Shown here: one piece after another, positions 1 to 9,202 of the stretch
How positions within the stretch are numbered: position 1 is the first letter of the stretch
Layout: each line of letters begins with the position of its first letter
Assembly: GCF_010500955.1 (NCBI RefSeq)
Contig: NZ_QVMJ01000001.1
Span: forward strand, 248,001-312,000
From: Bacteroides sp. 519
Lineage (GTDB): Bacteria > Bacteroidota > Bacteroidia > Bacteroidales > Bacteroidaceae
Reading direction: 5' to 3'
DNA length: 64,000 nucleotides
Notes under the pieces: generated by a model
Seen by the model: the letters and a program-made list of their open reading frames with translations, nothing else
The model's database searches: none
Told to the model about the DNA's origin: nothing
Position numbers and translations under genes: made by a program

Positions 1-819
1 CATACGCCGCAATAGAGCGGCTTTTAGTTTATCAATATAGGGAGTGGGAGTGTTTCTTGTCTTCAAATCGTCAGTAACTCGTGAAAGATTACTATCTACT
101 TGAATGTTAAATACATTTTGCATATAACTGTGAAGTTGTGTCTGTGGCACATCACCGAATGTAGCCGCACTATCCCATGATAAAATCTGTTCCTGAAATT
201 CGGCTTTTGTTCCTTTCCATGTTATTTTAGTAGCTGGAAAACCGAATGAACCCATTATCAAATTGTTATTTTCGCTTAATGCTTCAATTTCCCTCGTCAG
301 ATAATCAGAAAGCATATCGTTCGCTAAGATTTTCGCCACTTTAAAATCGCAGTTTGTAGAGAACTTCGGATCAAATTCATGAGAGAATGTTTCCATATAC
401 TGTTCTGTATCTGCTTGTCCCCGTAAAAAATAAAGGGAGTCAAAACAAGAAGACCCCGAACGATAATAACGGATGAAATCAAGTCGTTTGCCGTTGTATC
501 TATTTATACTGTTTAGTAAATCGTTTAGATACTCGCGTTGTTTCTCTATTCCCGTAGGTCGATCCATTTCAATATTGTATAATTTCCGGTAATAAATTAA
601 CCGGAAACACAGTCTTGGCTTAATTTCCTTAAAAAATAGAATTTCTTCCTCCTCGCTCTGAAAGGTGTATGACAAAACAAATGTTTTTAATTGATTGTAT
701 GCTTCGACAAATACACGGGAAGCCTCTAATGACTTTGTGATCATACTGATTTCAGAGGATTCTATTATCTCAATCTTTGCATCTATTTCTTTCTTTAGAC
801 GAGAAGTAAATTGAATCAT
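1..819 (-). CDS. rteC: RteC-family regulator, 3' end cut by the window edge
   Basis: RteC proteins control excision of Bacteroides conjugative transposons; this assignment rests on close resemblance to the complete RteC-like protein near the right end of the window (62530-63381). Shared stretches include LFFK, IKPRL, LIYYRKLYNIE, RPTG, a D-x-x-YFLRG motif, and FSTNCDFKVAKILAND. The ATG is at 819 and 273 codons are visible. The frame ends at the edge on LLRRM, matching the other copy five codons before its stop, so only a few residues are missing. It begins 12 bp after a 34-codon gene and looks like the last gene of the efflux operon, an unusual position for a transposon regulator. Family assignment is fairly sure; its target is unknown. 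Confidence 0.8.
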   Translation of the reverse strand, partial: MIQFTSRLKKEIDAKIEIIESSEISMITKSLEASRVFVEAYNQLKTFVLSYTFQSEEEEILFFKEIKPRLCFRLIYYRKLYNIEMDRPTGIEKQREYLNDLLNSINRYNGKRLDFIRYYRSGSSCFDSLYFLRGQADTEQYMETFSHEFDPKFSTNCDFKVAKILANDMLSDYLTREIEALSENNNLIMGSFGFPATKITWKGTKAEFQEQILSWDSAATFGDVPQTQLHSYMQNVFNIQVDSNLSRVTDDLKTRNTPTPYIDKLKAALLRRM

Positions 820-831
820 AAGTTATTAATA

Positions 832-936
832 TTAGTCTTCTTCATGAAGTGCTTTTAGGAAACCATACAAAACGAACAAATATCCGATCATTATGAACGC
901 CGTTATTATTGATCTGACTAAAAACAAATAGTTCAT
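832..936 (-). CDS. 34-residue single-span membrane peptide
   Basis: A short frame begins at ATG 936 and stops at 832-834. It encodes MNYLFLVRSIITAFIMIGYL and then a further hydrophobic stretch ending KALHEED. Most of the peptide is one predicted transmembrane helix with a single arginine near the start and an acidic tail. It lies 7 bp after the 112-residue gene and 12 bp before the rteC-like gene, all on the same strand, which suggests co-transcription. Small hydrophobic peptides are sometimes accessory subunits of RND pumps, but nothing here proves that. No family is recognised, and a chance frame cannot be excluded. Confidence 0.4.
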   Translation of the reverse strand: MNYLFLVRSIITAFIMIGYLFVLYGFLKALHEED

Positions 937-943
937 TGGTTTA

Positions 944-1282
944 TCATTGGTCTATTTTCAGTATATTACAGCTTCTATCGTATCTCTTAATCCGCCAGAT
1001 TCGCTTTACTGAGAAGTAATCATTGGCAACACGAACTACAACCTTATCCGAAGCTGGCAAAGAGGCTATCTTTTTGCAGAAAGCGTTGTATGTTTCTATT
1101 TTATTATCATTGAAAACTACAAAGAAGTCGTTGCCGACACCTTTCAACTCTTTGCCGGACGATGGCATAGCGGCGATTATTTCGCCTAAAAGATCGTAGG
1201 TCTCAATTTGGGAGTCCTTAATTTGGACATCCGAAAGAATCAGAGCAAAAGAATGAGGCATTAAGCCAAGCAAATAATTCAT
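944..1282 (-). CDS. Hypothetical protein with two tandem ~35-residue repeats
   Basis: This 112-residue protein has no signal peptide or clear membrane span. It contains two similar segments, roughly residues 26-60 and 62-95. Each starts with IETY, continues with an IA-x-x-P-x-S motif, and ends with a V-x-ND-FF/YF-x-V motif. A duplicated small fold is therefore likely. The C-terminus is basic. The gene follows the acyltransferase by 23 bp on the same strand and is probably in the efflux operon. I do not recognise the family and propose no function. Confidence 0.6.
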   Translation of the reverse strand: MNYLLGLMPHSFALILSDVQIKDSQIETYDLLGEIIAAMPSSGKELKGVGNDFFVVFNDNKIETYNAFCKKIASLPASDKVVVRVANDYFSVKRIWRIKRYDRSCNILKIDQ

Positions 1283-1305
1283 AAGCTATATTGATTTTAA
1301 ATGTT

Positions 1306-2181
1306 TTATCTCTTCCATCGTTTATGTGTCCATAACCAACTGTATGGTTCTTCTTTGATATTTTCGGTTAGTAAATCCACATACTTCTGGCTTATCTCTC
1401 TTTCATTTGTAGACTCTGCATCAGAGCATACTGGAATGCACGTTACTTTATAACTTCCTTTTGATAGCTGAGTAATATGAAGATAGATAACTGTTGAACG
1501 ACTTATACGCGCCAATTTCTCCATGCCTGAAAAGATATATGTTTCCTGATTCAGCAACTTAAATTTGTATTTGTCTTCTTTTATCCGGGGGCATTGATCG
1601 GCCAGAAATAAGTAAACAGCAGAGGATGATTTTTGTGTCAGAATATGACGTGTAACCGATTTGTCAGGTATCAGCTTCATGCCAAACCGCGACCGGAGTT
1701 TAATCATCAATCTGTTCATTATGCCCGACCGCAGAGGTTTATAAACGGCATACATATCGTGGCGAAGTTTATAAGGCATAAAGTTCAACATTTCCCAATT
1801 TCCACAATGCCCCAGACAAGCAATAACATTCCGTCCGGCGTTCATGTGTCTGTCTATAAGTTCCAAATTTTCAAACCTTATCTTCTTATCAAGAACCTTT
1901 GCCGGAGCGGATATGCTTTTAAGTATTTCGGCAAAGTAGGCGGTAAAGCAGGTATAGAATTTCTTTACCACACAGCGAATTTCTCCATATCTCATATCGG
2001 GGAAAGAGCGCGAAATATTTTGAATCACAACGGATTTCCTATATCCGACAACATGATAAGAGAGGAAAAATGCGAAAGAAGCCACTGCATACAGGAACGT
2101 CATCGGCAGCAGGCTTACGATATAGACAATCCCATATAGGATTCTGTATGCAATGGTTTGCAAAATTTGTTTCATTATCAT
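1306..2181 (-). CDS. LpxL/HtrB-family lysophospholipid (lipid A) acyltransferase
   Basis: The protein (291 residues) belongs to the LpxL/HtrB family, which adds a secondary acyl chain to lipid A or related lipids at the inner membrane. It has an N-terminal hydrophobic anchor (about residues 10-45) and the catalytic HX4E motif HCGNWE at residues 125-130. The length is typical. Its first codons overlap the stop of the RND permease gene by 4 bp (ATG 2181, pump stop 2178), which indicates translational coupling. A lipid A acyltransferase coupled to a drug pump suggests a joint envelope-stress or antimicrobial-resistance role; that link is inference. A second in-frame ATG lies two codons in and may be the true start. 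Confidence 0.85.
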   Translation of the reverse strand: MIMKQILQTIAYRILYGIVYIVSLLPMTFLYAVASFAFFLSYHVVGYRKSVVIQNISRSFPDMRYGEIRCVVKKFYTCFTAYFAEILKSISAPAKVLDKKIRFENLELIDRHMNAGRNVIACLGHCGNWEMLNFMPYKLRHDMYAVYKPLRSGIMNRLMIKLRSRFGMKLIPDKSVTRHILTQKSSSAVYLFLADQCPRIKEDKYKFKLLNQETYIFSGMEKLARISRSTVIYLHITQLSKGSYKVTCIPVCSDAESTNEREISQKYVDLLTENIKEEPYSWLWTHKRWKR

Positions 2182-5100
2182 TCTTTTATTTCAATAATTT
2201 TTTTCTTACCCAATCCCAATTTTGCCAACATTTTATCCATTAGATAATAAACTACCGGCACAACAATGAGCGTCAGGAACATCGAACTAATCAATCCCCC
2301 GATCATCACCCAAGCCAGACCGTTTTTCCATTCGGCTCCCGCTCCGGTTGCCAATGCGATGGGAAGCATGCCTATTACCGTTGCAGCCGATGTCATTAGG
2401 ATTGGGCGGAAGCGTTGGCGGGTTGCTTCGATGAGTGCGGCTTTCAGTTCCATGCCTTTTTCTTTCGACTGATTAGTGAAATCAACTAAGATGATGGCAT
2501 TTTTGGCGACAAGCCCTATGAGTGCCAATAAACCCAATAGGGTAAACAGGTTAAGGGTATCCATCGTCAGAGCCAAAGCGAGCAATGCACCTATGATGGC
2601 AAGCGGAATGGAAATTAATACTACAAAGGGGTAGATGTAGTTATTGTACAGCAATACCATAATGAGGTAAACCAACAGTATGGAAATGATAAGCGCCAGT
2701 CCCATTGTACCGAAACTTTCGTCCTGCATTTCGAGTTCACCGCCGGGAATAATCGTAATGTTTTCCGGTAAATCGAGCGTGTTTATTAGTTGGCTTACGT
2801 CTTGCCCAATATCGCTTATTGGTCGTCCTCCGACCTGACTGTTTAGTGTTATTGAAGCACTCCGGTTACGACGTTCGAGGACGCCCGGCGCATCGGTTTC
2901 TTCTATACGGGCAAACTGTTTCAGTTTGACTGCTTCGCCGGAGGTATTTATTAATGTGAGATTTTCAACGTCTGTTATGTTCCTGCGGTCAAAGTTATCA
3001 AGGCGGATATTAATGTCATATTCGTATTCGCCTTGCCTGAACTTTGCATCATTGTTCCCACTGAAAGCATTATTGAGCGTACTGCCTAACACCTCGAAAG
3101 GGATTCCCATAGCCGACATCTTATCACGGTCGGGAATGATACTGATTTCAAGGCTGCTTTCTTCGGCGGATAATTTGGGATCGACAACTCCTTTTACGGA
3201 CTTGATTCTGCCAAGAATAAGGCTTGCGGCTACCCGCACGGAATCCATATTGTGCCCGGTAATGTGATATTGTACCGGAGCCTCGTCGATATTTCCCATC
3301 AGGTCGGTCATTGCCACCCATATTTGCGCTCCGGGGATATGTTGGGAGATAAACTGTTTGGCTTCGCGTGAGAAATCAGAAGATGAAATACTGCGCTCGT
3401 TGTGCGGAACCATCTTTACCCTGAGGTCGGCCAGACGGGCTTGCGGTTGTCCGTTCTCCTCTGCCCCTACGGTCGTAAATACGGTTTCAACGAAGGGACT
3501 GCTCCGTAATATGTTTTCTGCCCGGTAGGTTGCCTGATTGGTTTGTTCGATGGTAACATCGCGGGGTAACTCTATCTTGATAACGAATTGTCCCTGATCT
3601 CCTTGCGGGGCTAAATCACTTCCGATAAAACCAAACGTTATCAGGGTCACAGAACCAATTAAAAGAACAAGAGTTACAGCCAAAGTAATTAGCTTGTACG
3701 ACAGCGACCAACTTAAAAGATTGGAGAACCAACCCGCGATCCTCTCTATCCCGCTTTCAAAAGCATGAATACCTTTCCCGATAAGGCTCCCGCGATTGAA
3801 CTCATTTATCTTCCCGAATCGGGAATAAAGCAATGGCACTACGGTAAAAGAAACCAACAGGCTGAACAATACCGCAATGGCGATAGTAACAGCAAATTGA
3901 CGGAAGACATTGGCGATAGTCCCCTGTGTTAATGAAATAGGGATGAATACGACGACCAGAACCAGTGTGATGGAAATAATTGTCCCACTTATTTCACGCA
4001 ATCCGTCGTATGCCGCCTGCATCCTGTTTTTCCCCATTTCCATGTGGCGGTGGATATTTTCGATCACCACAATAGCATCATCGACCAATATGCCGACTAC
4101 AAGCGTTATCGCCAGCAGCGACATCAGGTTCAGACTGAATCCCAACAGATACATCACAATAAATGTGGAAACAAGAGACAGCGGAATCGCAATAGAAACA
4201 ATGACAGAGTTGCGCACACTACTTAGGAACAATAACATCGTGAGGGCTACAAGAACGATTGCTATCACAAGGTCGATCATTACAGAGTTAGAGGCTTCCA
4301 GCGTAAACTCCGCATTGTCTGCTGCTATCATAAAGTTGAGTCCGACCGACTCGTAGGTTACTTGCAGAGCGTCGAGTATTTCGTGCGTGGCTTCGGAAAT
4401 TTTCACGGTATTGGCATCGCTGGAACGCTGTACTGTGATTCCGATAGACGGTACTCCGTTTACCCGACTAAGGGTTTCCACATCTTTATACCCGTCGTTT
4501 ACATCGGCTATGTTTTTCACTTTGACGGCTGTTCCGTCGGGCATATACTTTACGATTATATTTTCTATATCGACGAGATTGTTGTATTTACCCTGTAAGC
4601 GGATTTGTGTCTGCTTGCCCGTACTTTTTATCTGTCCGGTAGGAAAATCGAGGTTGGAGTTAATCAATATGTTGCTGACGTCAAGAATGGAAAGCCCGTA
4701 TGCAGCAATTCTTTCTTCATTGATATTGACCTGTATTTCGCGCTCACTTCCTCCAATTAATGCTACCTGTGCTACTCCCGGAATCCTTTCCAGTGCAGGC
4801 TTTATTTCATGGTCGATTAAATCATAAAACTCCGTTTCGCCCATATTGGCAGTTGCACCGATAGTCATAATAGGAATATCCGCCAAACTGAAATCATTGA
4901 TGGACGGCTCTTTTACGCTTTCCGGCAGGTCGGAACGTATAGCATTTACTTTCCGCTGTGCATTTTGAAGTGCTTTGTCAAGGTCGGTTCCGGCTTTTAA
5001 GTGAATCGTTACTAAGGAATAATTCTCCATTGAAGTTGAAGTAATTTCATCTATTCCTTCTATGGAAAAGACTGCATCTTCTATCTTTTTAGTAACCGAG

Positions 5101-5282
5101 TTTTCTACTTCGGCGGCTCCGGCTCCCGGATAAACGGTGCTGATGGAGATAACGTCCAACGTCATACTCGGCATTAACACTCTATTTAGTTGGGTTAAAG
5201 AATAAATACCGAAAAAGGCAAGTATAACGAACGCCACAACTACTGTGGTCGGACGGGTGATTGACGTTTTTATGATATTCAT
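2178..5282 (-). CDS. RND efflux pump, inner-membrane permease (HAE1/AcrB type)
   Basis: A full-length (1034 residues) resistance-nodulation-division pump, the proton-driven inner-membrane part of a tripartite exporter. The first helix is followed by a large periplasmic loop (STVYPGAGAAEVE). The TM4 motif GILVDDAIVVIENI near residue 400 contains the paired proton-relay aspartates. A lysine in GLVAKNAIILVDF near residue 930 corresponds to the TM10 relay lysine. Two repeated halves of six helices are recognisable. The adaptor gene lies 3 bp upstream and the TolC partner just beyond, so the complex is complete. The DD motif favours drug or detergent export over heavy metal, but the substrate cannot be read from sequence. 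Confidence 0.95.
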   Translation of the reverse strand: MNIIKTSITRPTTVVVAFVILAFFGIYSLTQLNRVLMPSMTLDVISISTVYPGAGAAEVENSVTKKIEDAVFSIEGIDEITSTSMENYSLVTIHLKAGTDLDKALQNAQRKVNAIRSDLPESVKEPSINDFSLADIPIMTIGATANMGETEFYDLIDHEIKPALERIPGVAQVALIGGSEREIQVNINEERIAAYGLSILDVSNILINSNLDFPTGQIKSTGKQTQIRLQGKYNNLVDIENIIVKYMPDGTAVKVKNIADVNDGYKDVETLSRVNGVPSIGITVQRSSDANTVKISEATHEILDALQVTYESVGLNFMIAADNAEFTLEASNSVMIDLVIAIVLVALTMLLFLSSVRNSVIVSIAIPLSLVSTFIVMYLLGFSLNLMSLLAITLVVGILVDDAIVVIENIHRHMEMGKNRMQAAYDGLREISGTIISITLVLVVVFIPISLTQGTIANVFRQFAVTIAIAVLFSLLVSFTVVPLLYSRFGKINEFNRGSLIGKGIHAFESGIERIAGWFSNLLSWSLSYKLITLAVTLVLLIGSVTLITFGFIGSDLAPQGDQGQFVIKIELPRDVTIEQTNQATYRAENILRSSPFVETVFTTVGAEENGQPQARLADLRVKMVPHNERSISSSDFSREAKQFISQHIPGAQIWVAMTDLMGNIDEAPVQYHITGHNMDSVRVAASLILGRIKSVKGVVDPKLSAEESSLEISIIPDRDKMSAMGIPFEVLGSTLNNAFSGNNDAKFRQGEYEYDINIRLDNFDRRNITDVENLTLINTSGEAVKLKQFARIEETDAPGVLERRNRSASITLNSQVGGRPISDIGQDVSQLINTLDLPENITIIPGGELEMQDESFGTMGLALIISILLVYLIMVLLYNNYIYPFVVLISIPLAIIGALLALALTMDTLNLFTLLGLLALIGLVAKNAIILVDFTNQSKEKGMELKAALIEATRQRFRPILMTSAATVIGMLPIALATGAGAEWKNGLAWVMIGGLISSMFLTLIVVPVVYYLMDKMLAKLGLGKKKIIEIKE

Positions 5283-5285
5283 TTC

Positions 5286-6344
5286 TTATAAATTTAGGAT
5301 GGATATTTCTGTACCGTCAATCAGGTTGATTTGCCCGCTTTTTACAATCATGTCATCAGACGATATGCCATTGGTTATTTCAATGTATTGTCCTTCCGAG
5401 ATTCCAACTTGCACGGCTACTTTATAGGCTTTGGAGTCTCGCACTACAAATACATGAGGGTCTTTCATTCCGCCGACAATGGCTTCACGGCTTATTACCG
5501 GAGTGTTGCGGTTATTCCCGTCTATGTTGAAAATAGCGGTAGCGAACGTACCGGGTTGTAGATCCGGCGTGTTTAACGACAATTCCACCGAATAGTAATA
5601 CTGTTCGTTGCTTTTTGGAGAAATAGCCTTAATAATACCAGTAAACGCACGACCGGGATATGCGTCTGTTATGATAGTTGCTTCCATGCCGGGTTTTAGT
5701 TTCAACACCTCTTGCTCTGTTACGTTGGCATACATTCTCAATGCTTTATTATCCACAATATCGACAACACTACTGCCAATCGAAATCAATGTTCCTTCTT
5801 CAAAATAATCCTTGTTAATGACTCCTGAAGTGGGAGATATAATGGTCGTATTGTTTAGCTGATCTTTTAATTCGGTTATCCTACTCTCGATAGTTCGCAG
5901 GGTAATTTGTGCATCTTCCAGCTCGCGTAGAGTTACCGCACCGATGGATGCAAGGCTCTGAAAACGTTCAACATCTTTTTTCGCTTTCACAAAATCCAAT
6001 TCGGAGAGGCGCAGGTTCTCCCGTATTACATTATTTTCAAGTTGTGCGATCAAGGTTCCCCGGTTGACAACATCGCCTGCTTTTCTGTGTTTTCTCACGA
6101 CAACGCCCTGTGCCTTTGAGTAAACGGTCAACTCGTTTTCGGAATCAATACGACCGTTTACACTGATTTTTTCACTCAAATCCATATATCGGGGCTGTTC
6201 GACCGTGACGGGAACGACCGTATTTATGGTCAACGATAACTCTGCATTGCGGTCGATGATTTGTTTGTTCTCGACCAGTTTCCATGCGATAAGACCGACA
6301 ATGGAAACCGTTATAATGATTGGTGTTACTATTTTTGATTTCAT
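5286..6344 (-). CDS. RND efflux periplasmic adaptor subunit
   Basis: A 352-residue membrane-fusion protein linking pump to outer-membrane channel. It has an N-terminal signal anchor (about residues 7-22), a biotinyl-lipoyl-like segment (GVVVRKHRKAGDVVNRGTLI, residues ~85-105), and a coiled-coil hairpin (LSELDFVKAKKDVERFQSLA to LKDQL, ~115-165). The second lipoyl half (SPTSGVINK) and a beta-barrel domain follow. The start overlaps the TolC-gene stop by 4 bp and its stop is 3 bp from the permease start. No cysteine lipobox is visible, so it is probably anchored by the N-terminal helix. Confidence 0.93.
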   Translation of the reverse strand: MKSKIVTPIIITVSIVGLIAWKLVENKQIIDRNAELSLTINTVVPVTVEQPRYMDLSEKISVNGRIDSENELTVYSKAQGVVVRKHRKAGDVVNRGTLIAQLENNVIRENLRLSELDFVKAKKDVERFQSLASIGAVTLRELEDAQITLRTIESRITELKDQLNNTTIISPTSGVINKDYFEEGTLISIGSSVVDIVDNKALRMYANVTEQEVLKLKPGMEATIITDAYPGRAFTGIIKAISPKSNEQYYYSVELSLNTPDLQPGTFATAIFNIDGNNRNTPVISREAIVGGMKDPHVFVVRDSKAYKVAVQVGISEGQYIEITNGISSDDMIVKSGQINLIDGTEISILNL

Positions 6345-7684
6345 TTTCTTGTGTCGCTTAATAAGGATTCAAGTGTTCCGCTTGCTTTCAGTAAGTCTAT
6401 TTCCGTCTTTTTATAGCGGATAAGTTCTGTGGTATAGGTTATTTTTACTTCGTGCAGGGAGGTTTCCGTTTCAAGAAGGTCAGTTATGTTCGCCAAACCT
6501 TCGGTGTACAAAGCCATTGTCTGGGTATATACTTTCTCTGCCAGTTGCAGGTTTTCGGATTGTGCCTGCACCAACTCATAAATTACCTCTAATTGATTTT
6601 TTGCATTCAAGTAATTGACAGATAGGGTTTGCCGTGTCTCCCGAATATCCCAATCCAAACTTTGCATTTGTATCTGTTTCTGCTTTATCCGGCTTCGTTT
6701 ACCTAAGCCGTCAAAAATTGGGATAGTCAAACGAACGCCGACAATAGCAGAACTATACCACGGGTCTTTTGTGAGGTTCAGCCTGTTAGATTGAAATTGA
6801 TACCCTGCGGTTGCAATAGCCGACAGGGTTGGCAGATACTCCATTTTATGGCTGCGGATTTCGAGTTCCAACATTTCCCTTTGCTTGTTCAGAACGTCGA
6901 GTTCTATTCTGTTGTATGATTGGGAACACTCTCGATATTCAGACATACCTATGCTTTTCATTTCCGAATCATCTACATCGAAAGTATCTTCGATAGGAAT
7001 ACCAATCAGAATTTGCAGGTAACGCTTCTGTTGCGATATGATATTTCCCATATTCTTGCCCCGCGCCTGCAAATTGGTCAGGTTTACTTTAATGCGGTTC
7101 AGATCGACTTCTCGTGTTACGTTTTCTTCTACCCGTTTTTCTGTCAGTCGGTAAAGCGAATGCTGTTTGGCAATCATATAATTGATATTATCCAATTCCT
7201 GCATACTGCCCAAAATGTCATAGAAAGCATTGCTTACGTCGAAAATGATTTCCTCTCTTGTCATTGCCGCCCGAAGTTTTTGGAGTTCCTGATTGTTACG
7301 GGCTATTTTAATTCCCGTGAATAAAGTGGGAGAAAAAATAACCTGTTCAACGGAAACGCCGAAATCCAGTTCGTTCTTTGAACCCATTTGAACCGGAATT
7401 TGCGTTCCGCTCTCGCCGATTAGTTCGCCGGGGAGCATAGTCGTGGGTAATACCATACTATGGTCGAAACTACCCGAAGCGATTATCTGTGGCAGCACAC
7501 CCGAACGGGCTTCGTTTATCTGTTGCCCCGCCTCGTCGATATTAAGATTTGCCCTATGCGCGGCATAACTGTTGTTGATAGCGAAGTCAAGGCATTGGTC
7601 AAGCGTGAATTTACCATTTGAATTTTGAGCCATGACAGTATTACCTATGAGCAGTAAGGCAAACAAAATCAGAATCGTTCTCAT
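6341..7684 (-). CDS. TolC-family outer-membrane channel
   Basis: A 447-residue outer-membrane efflux protein with an N-terminal signal peptide ending near AQNSNG. Two TolC repeats are visible: the first starts FTLDQCLDFAINNSYAAHRA and the second lies in the C-terminal half. There are long amphipathic helices rich in Q, E and L, and the C-terminal pattern YTEGLANITDLLETETSLHE is typical of the family. It overlaps the adaptor gene by 4 bp and the upstream barrel-protein gene by 4 bp, so the genes are tightly coupled. It should form the outer exit duct for the RND pump encoded downstream. Confidence 0.93.
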   Translation of the reverse strand: MRTILILFALLLIGNTVMAQNSNGKFTLDQCLDFAINNSYAAHRANLNIDEAGQQINEARSGVLPQIIASGSFDHSMVLPTTMLPGELIGESGTQIPVQMGSKNELDFGVSVEQVIFSPTLFTGIKIARNNQELQKLRAAMTREEIIFDVSNAFYDILGSMQELDNINYMIAKQHSLYRLTEKRVEENVTREVDLNRIKVNLTNLQARGKNMGNIISQQKRYLQILIGIPIEDTFDVDDSEMKSIGMSEYRECSQSYNRIELDVLNKQREMLELEIRSHKMEYLPTLSAIATAGYQFQSNRLNLTKDPWYSSAIVGVRLTIPIFDGLGKRSRIKQKQIQMQSLDWDIRETRQTLSVNYLNAKNQLEVIYELVQAQSENLQLAEKVYTQTMALYTEGLANITDLLETETSLHEVKITYTTELIRYKKTEIDLLKASGTLESLLSDTRK

Positions 7685-8607
7685 TTCCCGAAATTATATT
7701 TGATTCCGATTGACATATAGGGAGAAGTCGAGAAATAATAATCATTATCCGTTGCAAACACTCCTTTCAAAGTTCGGTCGCTGTAAGAGGCGGGACGGTA
7801 TATATTCAACCCAACCATAGCAGTCATGGATAATCCGGTTTTTCCGACCTTTACCTCGGGACGAAACCCAGTAACGATATATTGATGGGAAAATATGACA
7901 TCTTTTCCGTTCTTTTCCAACAACGCCGCCTGTCCGTTCATTTCTAAGGCATACGATAGTTTAAACCAATCATTGAAACTATAACTTGCTGATACGTCTA
8001 AGCCTTCTACCAACTCCACGTTTACATCGAACTTCCCGTTAAGTTCCCAATTAAGGTACACAGCAGGGAACACCATCGGATAACCCAACGAACTGTTGAT
8101 AGCCACACCGCCACCAATAGATAGATTGGGTTTCAGGTGGCGAATGAAGATAATTCCTCCGCTTCCAAGTACATGCTTGAACCTGATTTTAGAAAGATCG
8201 GCAGACGGAGCCAGTACCGCCACGCCCGCACTTGCCCGCATCGACCATCGGTCATTTAAGGGTCGCAAGTGATAAAGCCCCACTTGCAGGTTCATAATTT
8301 CGGAAACCATGTGATCCGTGAAATTTTTATTGTTTAACGAAGTGTAAGACCCGCCAAGGCCAATGCCCCAAGCAGTGGGACGATTGTTCTCGTTCAGCTT
8401 CACGGATAGGGGCATGTTGAATGCTCCCTGATAGACAACGGCGGAGCCTTTGGCATCGCCTATTTTCTCTCTCGGCTTTTCACCGGGAGGCAAAAAATAA
8501 TAACCGGAACTTCCGAGATATTCGGTTTTGAACGATAATTGTTGCGCTTTCCCTTCGATACATAATAGGGTTCCCAATGCTGCTAAGAATAATGATACTA
8601 ACTTCAT
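7681..8607 (-). CDS. Predicted outer-membrane beta-barrel protein
   Basis: A 308-residue protein with a clear signal peptide (LFLAALGTLLCIEGKAQ). The rest alternates aromatic and polar residues and ends in an aromatic-rich strand (SPYMSIGIKYNFGK), typical of Bacteroidetes outer-membrane barrels. It is the first gene of the efflux operon, overlapping the TolC gene by 4 bp. No specific family is recognised. It may be a porin-like or sensor partner of the exporter; this is inferred only from position. Confidence 0.65.
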   Translation of the reverse strand: MKLVSLFLAALGTLLCIEGKAQQLSFKTEYLGSSGYYFLPPGEKPREKIGDAKGSAVVYQGAFNMPLSVKLNENNRPTAWGIGLGGSYTSLNNKNFTDHMVSEIMNLQVGLYHLRPLNDRWSMRASAGVAVLAPSADLSKIRFKHVLGSGGIIFIRHLKPNLSIGGGVAINSSLGYPMVFPAVYLNWELNGKFDVNVELVEGLDVSASYSFNDWFKLSYALEMNGQAALLEKNGKDVIFSHQYIVTGFRPEVKVGKTGLSMTAMVGLNIYRPASYSDRTLKGVFATDNDYYFSTSPYMSIGIKYNFGK

Positions 8608-8778
8608 GATTTTAAAATTTATACGTTTGTATTCGCTTATTTTTCAGCAAAAGAACGATGAATGAAGTAATACCAAAAGCCAATAACTATGGAGTTCAGA
8701 ATCGGTAAAATGAAATGCAGAAAAAAGGGCATGGAATTTTCCACACCCTCGCATAAAAAGAAAAATATTAAATTGAAA

Positions 8779-8823
8779 TTATCTCGGAATCCCGTCCGTC
8801 CATTTCAGAAAGTCGGAAACATA
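8779..8823 (-). pseudogene. Remnant of the C-terminus of a LytTR regulator
   Basis: Fourteen codons plus stop read YVSDFLKWTDGIPR. This matches the last residues of the intact LytTR response regulator encoded 400 bp away (RVPDFLKWMDGILE, gene 9203-9958), and the DNA is correspondingly similar. The fragment begins just after the DUF4405 stop codon. It appears to be the tail of a second, lost response-regulator copy, implying duplication or recombination in which the DUF4405 gene came to lie between the two. Confidence 0.6.
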
Positions 8824-8827
8824 TGGG

Positions 8828-9199
8828 TTATAGATGATGATATTCACCAAGAAACCCAATAAAGATAATAATGATTACTGCCACAATCGCTGCTATGGTT
8901 TCCTTGCTAATGCTCACATCCTTTGTCTTGATATAGCTTTTCAATGCTCTCCAGTTCATTATGATATGGAGTATTGATATAACCAAAAAGAAAATCCCCG
9001 TAAGAACATGAACACCGACAAAGAAATGTATAGCAAAACCTTCTTCGAGGTGTTCATAAATCTGAATCAGAACCCCCGTCATAACTAATATTGCCAGCGA
9101 TAGAAATAGCCCGACAGATACAAATTTGCGTCGGTTAAATGCTTTCTTATTTGTTGTTTCCATGTTTTTTATTGATGATGCCATTTTGAATAGTTCCAC
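8828..9199 (-). CDS. DUF4405-like membrane protein
   Basis: A 123-residue integral membrane protein with three hydrophobic segments (about residues 25-47, 55-80 and 100-118). Conserved histidines in the second span (IHFFVGVHVLTGIFFLVISI) and the adjacent ILHIIMNWRALKSY fit the DUF4405 pattern, a cytochrome b-like fold with possible haem-binding histidines. It lies 3 bp downstream of the LytTR regulator and is probably translated from the same mRNA. Family assignment is by recognition of the motif; function is unknown. Confidence 0.7.
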   Translation of the reverse strand: MELFKMASSIKNMETTNKKAFNRRKFVSVGLFLSLAILVMTGVLIQIYEHLEEGFAIHFFVGVHVLTGIFFLVISILHIIMNWRALKSYIKTKDVSISKETIAAIVAVIIIIFIGFLGEYHHL

Positions 9200-9202
9200 T
9201 GC

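Noticed and set aside
4044..4827. Several long plus-strand frames opposite the RND permease.
   Set aside because: They are shadows of a strongly conserved coding sequence.
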